DNA of 64,000 nt, from the NCBI RefSeq assembly GCF_002159735.1, contig NZ_NFJF01000006.1, positions 1-64,000 of the forward strand. Direction: 5' to 3'. Shown in pieces: positions 16,461 to 25,107 of the stretch. How positions within the stretch are numbered: position 1 is the first letter of the stretch; the number at the start of each line of letters is the position of its first letter. This stretch comes from Olsenella sp. An270. GTDB taxonomy: Bacteria; Actinomycetota; Coriobacteriia; Coriobacteriales; Atopobiaceae. A model generated the notes under the pieces. It worked only from the letters and a program-made list of their open reading frames with translations, did not search any database and was not told the origin of the DNA. Made by a program: the position numbers and the translations under genes.

Positions 16461-18926
16461 CTAGCTGCGGACCTCGCCGCCGGTGGCCTTGCAGACCTTG
16501 GCGACGAGCTTGGCGTGGGCCTTCTCGACCTCATCGGAGGTGAGGGTGCGGTCCGCCGCGCGGTAGGTGAGCGAGAAGGCCATGGACTTCTTGCCCGCGC
16601 CCACGCGCTCGTCGTCGCGGTAGACGTCGAAGAGGCGCGCGCCCGCGAGCAGCTTGCCGCCTGCGGAGGTGATGCGCTGCATGAGGGTCTCGCAGGTAAC
16701 GGACTCGTCAACGACAATGGCCAGGTCCACGTCCACGCCGGGCAGCGTGGGCACGTCCTCGTAGGGCAGCTGGTCGGCGGCCATGCGCAGAAGCGCCGCC
16801 TGGGAGAGCTCGAAGGCCACCACGGGCGCGTCGACGCCCGTCGTGCGCAGGCCGCGCGGGTGGACGTTGCCCACCCAGCCGATGACCTCGCCGCGGGCCA
16901 GGACCTCGGCGGCACGGCCCGGCTGGAGCCACGGGTACTGCTCGGGGTCGGCCGCCTTGAAGCGGACCTTGGTCACGCGCAGGGCGTCCAGCAGCTCCTC
17001 CACCACGCCCTTGGCGTCGAAGAAGTCGTACTCGTCGAAGCGCTGGTTCCAGGCGTCGTCGGCGCGCTTGCCGCACAGGACGCCGCAGACGTAGCTCGGC
17101 TCGTCGGGGAGGCTCCGGTTCTCGTGGCCAAAGAAGACGCGGCCGATCTCGTAGAGCGCCACGTTGGCGACGCCGTGGTCGAGGTTGTACGCCACGGAGC
17201 GCAGCAGCCCCGGCAGCATGGAGCGGCGCATCTCGGACTGCTCGGCCACGAGCGGGCGGATGATCTTCACGGGCACGCCGCGGCCAACGTCGGGGATGCC
17301 CAGGCGAGCCAGGTCGTCCGGCGCGGCGAAGTTATACGTGGAGGTCTCGGAGAGGCCGCAGGCACGCAGCACGGCGCCGATCTTGCGGACGCGGCGCTGC
17401 TCCACGGTGAGGCCGCCGGCGTGATTGCGCGCGGCGGGCAGGGTGGCCTCGATGTCGCCCTCGCCCCAGAGGCGCACGACCTCCTCGATGAGGTCGACCT
17501 CGCGGGTGAGGTCGGGACGGTTAGTGGGGGCGGTCACGGCCAGGGCGTCGTCGCCGACCTTCTCCACCGCGCAGCCCAGGCGGCGCAGGCGGCCGACCAT
17601 GAACTCCTCGGGGATGTCCGCACCGCCGATGAGACGGGCGCGGCTCGGGCGCAGCGCGATCTGGACCGGCGAGTCGTCGGCCTCGCCGGGGTAGACGTCC
17701 ACGATGCCCGGGCAGACCTCAGCGCCGCAGCACTCCTCGAAGAGCGCGGCCGCAATCTGGGCCACGTTGGCGCAGTTGGAGCCGTCGACCTTGCGCTCGT
17801 AGCGGATGGAGGCCTCGCTCATGAGGTCGAGGTTACGCGAGGTGCGGGACGTGTGGCCGGACGAGAAGTTCGCGCTCTCCAGCAGCACGTCCACGGTCTC
17901 CTCCGTGATCTCGGAGTCGAGGCCGCCCATGACGCCGGCAAGCGCGATCGGCGTCGCGCCGTCGTCGGTGATGAGGCACATGTCGTGCGTGAGCTCGCGC
18001 TCCTGGCCGTCGAGCGTCACGAGCTTCTCGCCGTCCGTCGCGGCGCGCACCACGATGTGGCGCTTGCCGTCGCGCTCGGTAAGCTTGCCCAGGTCGAAGG
18101 CGTGGAGCGGCTGGCCCGTGAGGTACATCACGTAGTTAGTCACATCCACGACGTTGTTGATCGAGCGCCCGCCGGCGGCGGCCACACGCTGGGCGAGCCA
18201 CTCGGGCGAGGGACCGATCTTCACGTTGCGAACCACGCGCGCGGTGTAGCGCGGGCAGAGCTCGGGGTCGTCGATCGTCACGTCGACGAGGTCGGCGGCG
18301 TTCGGGCCCTGCTCGGTCTTCACGGCAGGCAGCTCGATGTGGGTATCCTCGTCGAGGATGGCCGCGACCTCGACCGCCATGCCGGTCATGGAGAGGCAGT
18401 CGGGACGGTTGGGCGTGATCTCGCAGTCGATCACGGTGTCGGACATGCCGAGGTAGTCGGTGAAGTCCATGCCCACCGGCGCGTCCTCGGGCAGGATCAT
18501 GATGCCCTCGTGGTCGGAGCCCAGGCCCAGCTCGCGGGCCGAGCAGTTCATGCCGCAGGACTCCACGCCGCGCAGCTTGCTCTTCTTGATCTTGAAGTCG
18601 CCGGGCAGCACCGCGCCGATCATGGCGGTCACGATGTGGTCGCCCTCGTTGAAGTTCTGGGCGCCGCAGACGATCTGCAGGGGCACGGGGTTGCCGTCGG
18701 CATCAACGTTCTTGTCGCCCACGGAGACCTGGCAGAGCCACATGTGATCGGAGTCGGGGTGGGGCTTCTTGCTCACGACCTGGGCCGTGACCACGTGCTC
18801 GAGGTTGGCGCCGACCTTCTCCACGGCCTCGACCTCGGTGCCGGTGCGGGTGAACTCGGCCACGAGCTCGGCGGGGTCCGCCGGCACGTCGACCATGCTC
18901 TTGAGCCACTCATATGAGACGCGCAT
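16461..18926 (-). CDS. pheT: phenylalanine-tRNA ligase beta subunit
   Basis: The product is 821 residues, full length for bacterial PheT, and forms an alpha2beta2 enzyme with PheS. It shows the N-terminal MRVSYEWLKSMVDV, the tRNA-binding EMAP-like domain (VVTAQVVSKKPHPDSDHMWLCQV), B3/B4 editing domain, B5 domain, the catalytic-like module (TSTYNFAAPDDLARLG) and the C-terminal anticodon-binding fold (DVDLAIVVDESVTCETLMQRI). It lies 46 bases downstream of pheS and is co-transcribed from the T-box leader. Confidence 0.97.
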   Translation of the reverse strand: MRVSYEWLKSMVDVPADPAELVAEFTRTGTEVEAVEKVGANLEHVVTAQVVSKKPHPDSDHMWLCQVSVGDKNVDADGNPVPLQIVCGAQNFNEGDHIVTAMIGAVLPGDFKIKKSKLRGVESCGMNCSARELGLGSDHEGIMILPEDAPVGMDFTDYLGMSDTVIDCEITPNRPDCLSMTGMAVEVAAILDEDTHIELPAVKTEQGPNAADLVDVTIDDPELCPRYTARVVRNVKIGPSPEWLAQRVAAAGGRSINNVVDVTNYVMYLTGQPLHAFDLGKLTERDGKRHIVVRAATDGEKLVTLDGQERELTHDMCLITDDGATPIALAGVMGGLDSEITEETVDVLLESANFSSGHTSRTSRNLDLMSEASIRYERKVDGSNCANVAQIAAALFEECCGAEVCPGIVDVYPGEADDSPVQIALRPSRARLIGGADIPEEFMVGRLRRLGCAVEKVGDDALAVTAPTNRPDLTREVDLIEEVVRLWGEGDIEATLPAARNHAGGLTVEQRRVRKIGAVLRACGLSETSTYNFAAPDDLARLGIPDVGRGVPVKIIRPLVAEQSEMRRSMLPGLLRSVAYNLDHGVANVALYEIGRVFFGHENRSLPDEPSYVCGVLCGKRADDAWNQRFDEYDFFDAKGVVEELLDALRVTKVRFKAADPEQYPWLQPGRAAEVLARGEVIGWVGNVHPRGLRTTGVDAPVVAFELSQAALLRMAADQLPYEDVPTLPGVDVDLAIVVDESVTCETLMQRITSAGGKLLAGARLFDVYRDDERVGAGKKSMAFSLTYRAADRTLTSDEVEKAHAKLVAKVCKATGGEVRS

Positions 18927-18972
18927 GTTCTTCTCCTTCTCGCGCGATCAAATCAGACGGTTGGGGCGGACC

Positions 18973-20052
18973 CTAGAACTGCCTCAGGAAGCGCATGTCG
19001 CCGGTCATGAGCATGCGCAGGTCGGGCAGGTCGTAGCGAAGGGCCGCCACGCGCTCGACGCCGATGCCAAAGGCGAAGCCGGTGTACTTCTCGGGGTCGA
19101 TGCCGCAGAACTCGAAGACGTTGGGGTCGACCATGCCGGCGCCCAGGATCTCGAGCCAACCGGTGTTCTTGCAGAAGCGGCAGCCCTTGCCGCCGCAGAC
19201 GCCGCAGGAGACGTCGACCTCGCAGCTGGGCTCGGTGAACGGGAAGAAGTGCGGGCGGTAGCGCGTAGCGCGGTCCTTGCCAAAGATCTCGCGCGTGAAG
19301 TAGTCGAGCGTGCCCTTGAGGTCGCCGAAGGTGATGCCCTCGTCAACGACGAGGCCCTCGACCTGCGTGAACTGAGGCAGGTGGTTGGCGTCGGCGGTGT
19401 CGGGGCGGAAGACCGTGCCCGGGCAGATCATGTAGATGGGCGGCTTCTTGTTCTCCATGACGTGCACCTGGACGCCGGAGGTCTGGGTGCGCAGCAGGAT
19501 GTCGGACTCGCCCTGGACGTTGGTCTCCTCGGCGTGGAGCATCGTGCCCGGCGCGTTGTCCACCACGTAGAAGGTGTCCTTGGCGGAGCGGCTGGGGTGG
19601 TCCTCCGGCGCGTTGAGCGCGGTGAAGTTGTACCAGGTGCTCTCGACGTAGGGGCCGTCCTCGACGGTGTAGCCCAGACCGCAGAAGATGTCCTCGATCT
19701 CCTCGCGGATCTGGTTGATGAGGTGCTGGGTACCCTGGGAGAGGCGGCGGCCCGGCAGCGTCACGTCGACGGCGTCGGCGGCCATCTTCTGCTCCAGGAG
19801 CGCCGCGGAGAGCTCCTCCTTGCGCGCCTTGAGCGCGGCGTCCACGGTGGCGCGGACGGTGTTTGCGAGCTGGCCCATGGCCGGGCGCTCCTCGGGCGGC
19901 ACCTGGCCCATCGAGCGCATGATGGCCGTGAGCTGGCCCTTCTTGCCCAGGTAGCTCACTCGTAGGGCCTCGAGGGCCTCCATGGTCTCGGCGGCGGCCA
20001 GGCCCTCCTGGAACTGGGCCTCAATCGCCTTGAGGTCGTCGGACATCGACAT
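18973..20052 (-). CDS. pheS: phenylalanine-tRNA ligase alpha subunit
   Basis: This 359-residue class II synthetase subunit carries out phenylalanine activation. It has an N-terminal coiled coil (about 1-90), motif 1 region (HLINQIREEIEDIFCGLGYTVEDGPYVE), motif 2 (FRPDTADANHLPQFTQVEGLVVDE) and motif 3 (FAFGIGVERVAALRY). A Cys-rich insertion (CGVCGGKGCRFCKNTGWLEILG) is of the kind seen in many Gram-positive PheS proteins. It is the first gene of pheS-pheT, controlled by the T-box upstream. Confidence 0.97.
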   Translation of the reverse strand: MSMSDDLKAIEAQFQEGLAAAETMEALEALRVSYLGKKGQLTAIMRSMGQVPPEERPAMGQLANTVRATVDAALKARKEELSAALLEQKMAADAVDVTLPGRRLSQGTQHLINQIREEIEDIFCGLGYTVEDGPYVESTWYNFTALNAPEDHPSRSAKDTFYVVDNAPGTMLHAEETNVQGESDILLRTQTSGVQVHVMENKKPPIYMICPGTVFRPDTADANHLPQFTQVEGLVVDEGITFGDLKGTLDYFTREIFGKDRATRYRPHFFPFTEPSCEVDVSCGVCGGKGCRFCKNTGWLEILGAGMVDPNVFEFCGIDPEKYTGFAFGIGVERVAALRYDLPDLRMLMTGDMRFLRQF

Positions 20053-20069
20053 CGTGCAATCCCTTCTCT

Positions 20070-20360
20070 ACTAAAAAACCGCCCTCGGCAGTGTCTCTGC
20101 TGCCCAAGGACGGAAATGATCCGCGGTACCACCTCGGTTGGCGCGACGGGTTGTCTCTCCCGCGCACCCGCTCTTCCACCCCGTTCCGTGGGGCCGACGG
20201 CTTCCCTACTGGGACGAGGCGTCCTCGCTTCCGTTCAGGTCGCGGCTGGTGGAGTGAACTCGGGGCATCTGCCTTGGAGGGGGCTCTCAGCCGGTGACCC
20301 CCATCTCTGTCCGCTGGCAACGCGACGCCCAGACCTCTCCGTCATCGCCTGCCGGACATG
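20070..20360 (-). promoter_or_regulatory. T-box leader (tRNA-Phe) of pheST
   Basis: On the minus strand the leader contains the T-box core AGGTGGTACCGCGG (20121-20134), which pairs with uncharged tRNA acceptor ends, followed by a stem (20079-20113) and six T residues (20073-20078): a classic antiterminator/terminator switch. Upstream, GAGTTCACTCC around 20250-20260 offers a UUC specifier for tRNA-Phe in a stem I context. Low charged tRNA-Phe should allow read-through into pheST. Confidence 0.88.
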
Positions 20361-20429
20361 GTAGCACAGGCACCCTCTCGCGCGGCTCACATTCTGCTGC
20401 GGGCGCCACCGCCCGCATAAAACCCTCTC

Positions 20430-20630
20430 TCGTGCAGCATTAACTCCGTCTGGAAATCAAAACTGTCGCTCGTGTAGCGTAGTTTTCGCGCAAATCGGGC
20501 ACGGCGACATGACCCCTTTTGCGTTTGCCCAGCTCGTAATATCATCTATGGAACTGATTTCTCCAAATGGGGCAAAAGTACGCTACACGAGCGCCGGTTT
20601 TGATTTCAAATTCGCTGTAATGCTGCACGA
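20430..20630. repeat. 201-bp palindromic MITE-like element
   Basis: The outer ends TCGTGCAGCATTA (20430-20442) and TAATGCTGCACGA (20618-20630) are perfect inverted repeats. Inside, GAAATCAAAAC (20453-20463) pairs with 20597-20607 and CGCTCGTGTAGCGTA (20467-20481) pairs with 20579-20593, also perfectly. The nested arms make one long hairpin around an AT-richer centre with no gene. It lies between the pheST leader and a lipase gene. The structure resembles a non-autonomous palindromic element; no transposase or target duplication is identified. Confidence 0.8.
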
Positions 20631-20652
20631 ACGAACTTTTTATGCACGGGCG

Positions 20653-21942
20653 CTACGCAAACGTGAGGTCTGCGGGCGTCGTGACGTCAAGCCAGGCGAT
20701 GTAGGTGTTGGGATAGTGGCTCGCAAGCAGCTGTCCCAGGTCGACGCCAAGGCAGGCCTGGGCGAGCACGGCGATGCCGAAGGGAGAGACGAGCTCGTCG
20801 ACGCTCGAGACCCAGGTGGTCACGTTGGCGACAAGGCTCGTCGCCGTGGCGCGGTCGGCCGCCGTCACGGCGCACTCGACTCCCATGGACGCCTCGTAGG
20901 ACGCGCGCATCGCGTCGGTCAGCGCGTCGGTCCCGGTCTGCGGGAGCGTCACGTCCCGGCCGTAGCGCTGGTAGCCCCAGGCGGTCGGCGGCAGCATCGT
21001 CACCACATCGGACGGATTGAGCACGTTGAAGATGTTGTCGTAGCGCGCCGAGCGGGCGTCCGCGGACGAGGTGCAGTTGGGCGTCGCGAAGCCATAGGCG
21101 CGCACGTCCTCGGCGCCGGCGAGGACCGGCACGTCGTCCACGTAGCTCGCGAGCAGGTTCGCCACGGCGGCACCGCGGCTGTGCCCACAGAAGAGGTAGC
21201 TGCGCTCCACGCCTGGGTCCTCCTGTGCGGCGCGCTCCTCGAGGTCTGCCACGATCTCCTCGGCGGCAAGCGTGAAGCCGAGGTGGTCCCCATCGCCGGC
21301 CTCGTCCTCGGCGCTCTCTATCCGGGCGTTGGAGAGCCACTCGGAGCCATACGACCCGCGCACGACCACGACGGTGAGCAGGCGCTCCTCACCCGTCGCG
21401 GAACTTCGCACATGCCGCGTGGCGAGCGTGTAGGCGACCACGTCCGTCCCGTCCACGACGCCGAGGACCTCGTCCAGGACCTCGCTGCGGTACCGGTAGG
21501 ACGTCGTGGAGACCTCCTCGAAGCCGAGCTCGGCGAAGGCGCGCTCGGCATAGGCGGGCGCGGAGGAACCCTGCTGGTAGTACGCGCTCTCGGCGTTGGC
21601 GACGGCGGAGAGCACCGCACACGTGTGCGCGAGGTCGTGGTTGTATTCGGTCGAGTCGGCGAAGAACCAGTCGTCGTCCCATCGCACCTCGGAGGAGACC
21701 TGATGGCCGTCGGCCGAGAAGAGCGCGGCGTAGTCGATCGTCGCCGAGAAGGGGCCCTCGCGGCGCTCGGCGACCACGTCGGGCGCCGTCACGGCGTTTG
21801 TCCCCCCGGCCCGCTCGAGCCTCCGCGCGTGCAGCACGGCGGCACCGGCGAGCGTGGCGGTGTCTGCCAGCACGACGGCGACGAGCAGGCCGAGCAGCGC
21901 CCGTCGCATGGGCCGGCGTCGTCCTCCTCGTCGTCTCGGCAT
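20653..21942 (-). CDS. membrane-anchored lipase-like alpha/beta hydrolase
   Basis: The product is 429 residues with a very basic N-terminus, one membrane-spanning or signal segment (about 13-37) and an extracytoplasmic hydrolase domain. The nucleophile elbow GHSRG in LFCGHSRGAAVANLLASY matches class 3 lipase/DUF2974-type hydrolases. A later Asp (NPSDVVTMLPP) is the expected second residue; a His in the final third (ASHYPNTY) may complete the triad. No gene follows before the palindromic element. It is the gene nearest the accessory island, 80 bases downstream of it on the same strand, and may or may not belong to it. Confidence 0.7.
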   Translation of the reverse strand: MPRRRGGRRRPMRRALLGLLVAVVLADTATLAGAAVLHARRLERAGGTNAVTAPDVVAERREGPFSATIDYAALFSADGHQVSSEVRWDDDWFFADSTEYNHDLAHTCAVLSAVANAESAYYQQGSSAPAYAERAFAELGFEEVSTTSYRYRSEVLDEVLGVVDGTDVVAYTLATRHVRSSATGEERLLTVVVVRGSYGSEWLSNARIESAEDEAGDGDHLGFTLAAEEIVADLEERAAQEDPGVERSYLFCGHSRGAAVANLLASYVDDVPVLAGAEDVRAYGFATPNCTSSADARSARYDNIFNVLNPSDVVTMLPPTAWGYQRYGRDVTLPQTGTDALTDAMRASYEASMGVECAVTAADRATATSLVANVTTWVSSVDELVSPFGIAVLAQACLGVDLGQLLASHYPNTYIAWLDVTTPADLTFA

Positions 21943-22022
21943 GAGAACCCCTCCCGGTCGGTGCGACCATCATACCGGGAGGGAGGCGCGTGCGGACGCT
22001 CTTCGCGAAAGGTGACGAAACC

Positions 22023-22604
22023 CTAAGGCTGGCTCCGTGACGCGAGCTCGCTGTCGAGCTCGCGCTCGAGGCGCTCGAGCTGCGATGCCGTCGCCTCGCG
22101 GTCGGCGTCGTCTACCGAGGTGCGCATGCGGCCGGCCAGCGTGTTCACACGGTCCTGGAGCTCCCTCGCGCTCGCGAGGCGCCGCTGAGCGAGCTGGATG
22201 CCCTCCTCGTCGTTCGAGACCGTCTTTTTGAGCTGCTTGACCTTCCCCTTCTCCGAGATCGTCTTGATGAAGACCAGCACCATCACAACAAAGACGATGA
22301 GAGGGAGGAGCGTTGTCATGGTGAGGCTGCCCTCGTTGTTCATGTCGCCCGTCGCGAGCGCGATCGCCATGCAGCCAACGAGGTCAAGAGCAAACCCAGC
22401 CGCCAGCGCAGTGATCATATAAAAGAAAGCTGCAGAAATGACGTGGAACGCATCGTCGAACGGCCAGTCCTTCGCCCTCGTATACTCCGCCTCGTCGTTT
22501 TTGCACCTGCCGCGCGCTGCGTCAACCTCCGCGTCACGTTGCTCGACCAGCTTCGTTGCCTTCGCCTCGACGCGCGCGGCGAGCTCGCCGTCAGATTCTG
22601 CCAC
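22023..22604 (-). CDS. coiled-coil membrane protein, paralogue 2
   Basis: This 193-residue protein of unknown function has an N-terminal helix (AARVEAKATKLVEQRDAEV), two hydrophobic segments (about 51-83 and 94-113), then a C-terminal helical region (SNDEEGIQLAQRRLASARELQDRVNTL to LERLERELDSEL). The same plan and near-identical phrases occur in the next gene upstream, so the pair arose by duplication. It starts with GTG behind AGAGGGGGA. It is the last clear member of the island operon. It probably anchors or tethers another component at the membrane. Confidence 0.7.
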   Translation of the reverse strand: MAESDGELAARVEAKATKLVEQRDAEVDAARGRCKNDEAEYTRAKDWPFDDAFHVISAAFFYMITALAAGFALDLVGCMAIALATGDMNNEGSLTMTTLLPLIVFVVMVLVFIKTISEKGKVKQLKKTVSNDEEGIQLAQRRLASARELQDRVNTLAGRMRTSVDDADREATASQLERLERELDSELASRSQP

Positions 22605-22631
22605 GCCTCATCCCCCTCTCGCGGGACCGGC

Positions 22632-23195
22632 CTACGCGAGCTCGTGGTCGAGCTCGCGCTCGACGCGCTCGAGCTGGGAGACGGCGGCGGCGCGCTCGTC
22701 GTCGGTCGCCGCGGAGCGCAGGCGACCGGTGAGCGTCTTCACGCGGCTCTGCAGCTCGCGCGCATTCTCGAGGCGCTGGCGGGCGACCTCGATGCCCTCG
22801 TCGTCGTGGCCGACCTCCGTCTTCAGCCTGTCGGCCTTCGAGTTGGCGCTGAACGTGTAGACGAGCAGGACCACGGCGATGATGATGCCGATAGGGAGCA
22901 GCCCCTGCGAGAGATTGGTGCTGGAGTAGAAGCCGACGCCCTTGCCGCTGCAACCGTTCATGAAGCAGCTCCCCAGGTCGAGCACGCCCCCGAGCAGAAT
23001 CGCCGCGATCGGGATGATGATGCAGCCGCACCCCGCCTCGCTGCGGGAGACCGTCCTGCCGCTGGTGCTGGCACGGGCCGTCTCGTCGCGATTACGCTTG
23101 CTCTGCGCGGAGCTCATGGCGTCCGAGCGCCTCTCGACGAGCCTCTGCGCCTTCTTCTCCACGTTGTCGCACAGCTTCTTGTCCTCCGGCAGCAT
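22632..23195 (-). CDS. coiled-coil membrane protein, paralogue 1
   Basis: The product is 187 residues with an N-terminal helix containing KAQRLVERRSDAM, a Ser/Arg-rich linker, a Cys-rich first hydrophobic segment (GCGCIIIPIAAILLG), a second hydrophobic segment (LLPIGIIIAVVLLVY) and a C-terminal helical domain (HDDEGIEVARQRLENARELQSRVKTL). The C-terminal halves of this and the following gene align by eye with the shared frame DEEGI/DDEGI-ARxRLxxARELQxRV. Four Cys near the first membrane segment are not shared with the paralogue. ATG with AGGGGGA upstream; nine bases after the AAA+ gene. Confidence 0.7.
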   Translation of the reverse strand: MLPEDKKLCDNVEKKAQRLVERRSDAMSSAQSKRNRDETARASTSGRTVSRSEAGCGCIIIPIAAILLGGVLDLGSCFMNGCSGKGVGFYSSTNLSQGLLPIGIIIAVVLLVYTFSANSKADRLKTEVGHDDEGIEVARQRLENARELQSRVKTLTGRLRSAATDDERAAAVSQLERVERELDHELA

Positions 23196-23204
23196 GCTCT
23201 CCCC

Positions 23205-25103
23205 CTATTCCGCGAGACGCACGGCGCCCACGGGAACCTCCGTCAGCACGCGCGTCTCCAACTCGATGCGAGCGGCCCCCTCGGCGTCGGAGGAGCCCGC
23301 AAAACCGTCTATGACGACGCAGGATCCCTCGCCCGCGCCCTTGTTCACCAGCATCCTGCCCAGCGGGTCCACCACCGAGCTCTGCAGCAGGTTGACGATG
23401 CCGCGACCGCCGCGCTCGGGGTCCGAGCACACGTGCCTCGCGAGCTCGAGCAGGAACGCCTCGGCCACGCAGAGCTCGATCCCGCGCGTGGAGCGCAGGC
23501 GGCGCGCGAACGAACGCAGCTTGGACATCATGATCTCATGCGCGACCTCGTCGCTGATGAAGTCGAAGACCACGAAGTTCTCGCCCACGCGGTTCAGGAA
23601 CTCGGGCCTGAGCGCCCGCTTGATCCTCCGCTCGACCTCCCGGCGGAACTCCTCGCGGGAGGAGAAGCTGTCGGGCGCGATCTCGTTCACGCGCAGGCCC
23701 GTCATCGGATCGGTCTCGGACATGCCGAGGTTCGACGTGAACACGATGACCGTCTCGCCAAAGTAGACGGTCTCGCCGTGGGAGTCGGTGAGGCGCCCGT
23801 CGTCGAGGATCTGCAGGAACTTGTCGAGGATCGTGCGGTGCGCCTTCTCGATCTCATCGAAGAGGAGCAGGCAGTGGGGCCGCTGCCGCACCGCGCCCGT
23901 CAGCTCGCCGCCCTCGTCGTAGCCCACGTATCCCGGAGGGGCGCCGAAGAGTCGCTGGTCGGAGTGGGCCTCCGAGAACTCGGACATGTCAAAGCGGATC
24001 ATGAGGGACTCGTCTGAGAAGATCGCCTCGGTGAGCGCCTTGGCGAGCTCGGTCTTGCCGGTGCCCGTGGGGCCGGCGAGGAAGAGCACGCCCCTCGGCT
24101 TGGCGGACCCCGCCGAGGGCTCGGAGAGCGTGAGCCCGGAGCTCGCGCGGTAGAGGATGTCGATCGCCTTCGAGACGGCGTGGTCCTGCCCCTTGATGCG
24201 CTCGCGGATCAGGCGCTCGGCGTCCTCGATCTCGGCGGGGCCGATGTGCGACCAGTAGTCGAGCGAGGTGCCGTAGCGATACCTGTCGACGGCCGCGCGC
24301 ATGCCGGTGGAGGCGACGCCGCCCTCCCGCGCGCACCCGGCGAGGAAGCCGTCGAGCTCGAGGCAGCTGAACCCCTCGGTCATGTTCGCGAGCGAGCCCT
24401 CGGCACGCGCGCGCCCGCGCTCCCCGAGCTCCGCGGCGTCGGCGAGCACGGGTCCCGGGTGCGCCTGGATGTAGGCCAGGCGCTCCTCGCGCGACGGCGT
24501 GGTGAGCGTGACGACCTTGACGTAGGGGTTGCCCACGTAGAACCAGCTCGGGACGTCGTTCGGCTTGTCGGCGACGAGCAGCAGGAGGTTGGCGAGGCTC
24601 TTGCCCGTCTGCGGGTCGGCGTGGCGCTGCACGCCCTTGGTTGCGACGAGCAGGCGCGCCATCGCCTCGCGCTCCTCCTCCATGAGACGGTCGGGCGCGG
24701 AGAGCGAGGACGTGACCAGGTCGAAGACGACGGCGGAGCAACGCGAGACGGACCCCATCGTCGTGGAGATAATCTCCATGGCGGCGGGGAACGTGCAGGC
24801 GCCGTCCGCGGACAGCGCATCGGCGGCGCAGGCACGCTCGTCGGCGAGCCAGCGCGAGAAGCTGTCGACCATCGCGGGGTCGACGCTGTTGTGGAAGCCG
24901 CGCACACGATCGTAGAAGATCACCTGCGAGAAACCCATCGAGGTGAGCATCGAGTACAGGCACCCGTCGAGGCTGTCGGAGAAGCACGCGTCGTCGTCGA
25001 ACTCGAGCTGCAGGTCGTGCACGTTGCCCGTCAGCAGGAACGTGGACCGCACGCCCTCGAAGGTCTCGATGTCCTGACGCCACCTCGGCTGCTGGTGGGA
25101 CAT
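23205..25103 (-). CDS. ClpB-like AAA+ ATPase with novel N-terminal domain
   Basis: This 632-residue protein has a C-terminal half equal to one ClpA/B second AAA+ module: Walker A GPTGTGKT (344-351), pore loop GYVGY (391-395), Walker B CLLLFDEIEKAH (411-422), sensor TSNLG (456-460), Arg finger in RPEFLNRV (499-506) and a D2-small domain. The N-terminal 290 residues (FLLTGNVHDLQLEF near 22-35) look like a degenerate ATPase fold without Walker motifs and replace the ClpB N domain and first AAA ring. Predicted to remodel or unfold a partner protein in the island. It starts four bases after the FHA gene. Confidence 0.85.
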   Translation of the reverse strand: MSHQQPRWRQDIETFEGVRSTFLLTGNVHDLQLEFDDDACFSDSLDGCLYSMLTSMGFSQVIFYDRVRGFHNSVDPAMVDSFSRWLADERACAADALSADGACTFPAAMEIISTTMGSVSRCSAVVFDLVTSSLSAPDRLMEEEREAMARLLVATKGVQRHADPQTGKSLANLLLLVADKPNDVPSWFYVGNPYVKVVTLTTPSREERLAYIQAHPGPVLADAAELGERGRARAEGSLANMTEGFSCLELDGFLAGCAREGGVASTGMRAAVDRYRYGTSLDYWSHIGPAEIEDAERLIRERIKGQDHAVSKAIDILYRASSGLTLSEPSAGSAKPRGVLFLAGPTGTGKTELAKALTEAIFSDESLMIRFDMSEFSEAHSDQRLFGAPPGYVGYDEGGELTGAVRQRPHCLLLFDEIEKAHRTILDKFLQILDDGRLTDSHGETVYFGETVIVFTSNLGMSETDPMTGLRVNEIAPDSFSSREEFRREVERRIKRALRPEFLNRVGENFVVFDFISDEVAHEIMMSKLRSFARRLRSTRGIELCVAEAFLLELARHVCSDPERGGRGIVNLLQSSVVDPLGRMLVNKGAGEGSCVVIDGFAGSSDAEGAARIELETRVLTEVPVGAVRLAE

Positions 25104-25107
25104 CCGC

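Noticed and set aside
16515-18917. 800-codon plus-strand frame opposite pheT
   Set aside because: PheT is unmistakable; the opposite frame has no domain.
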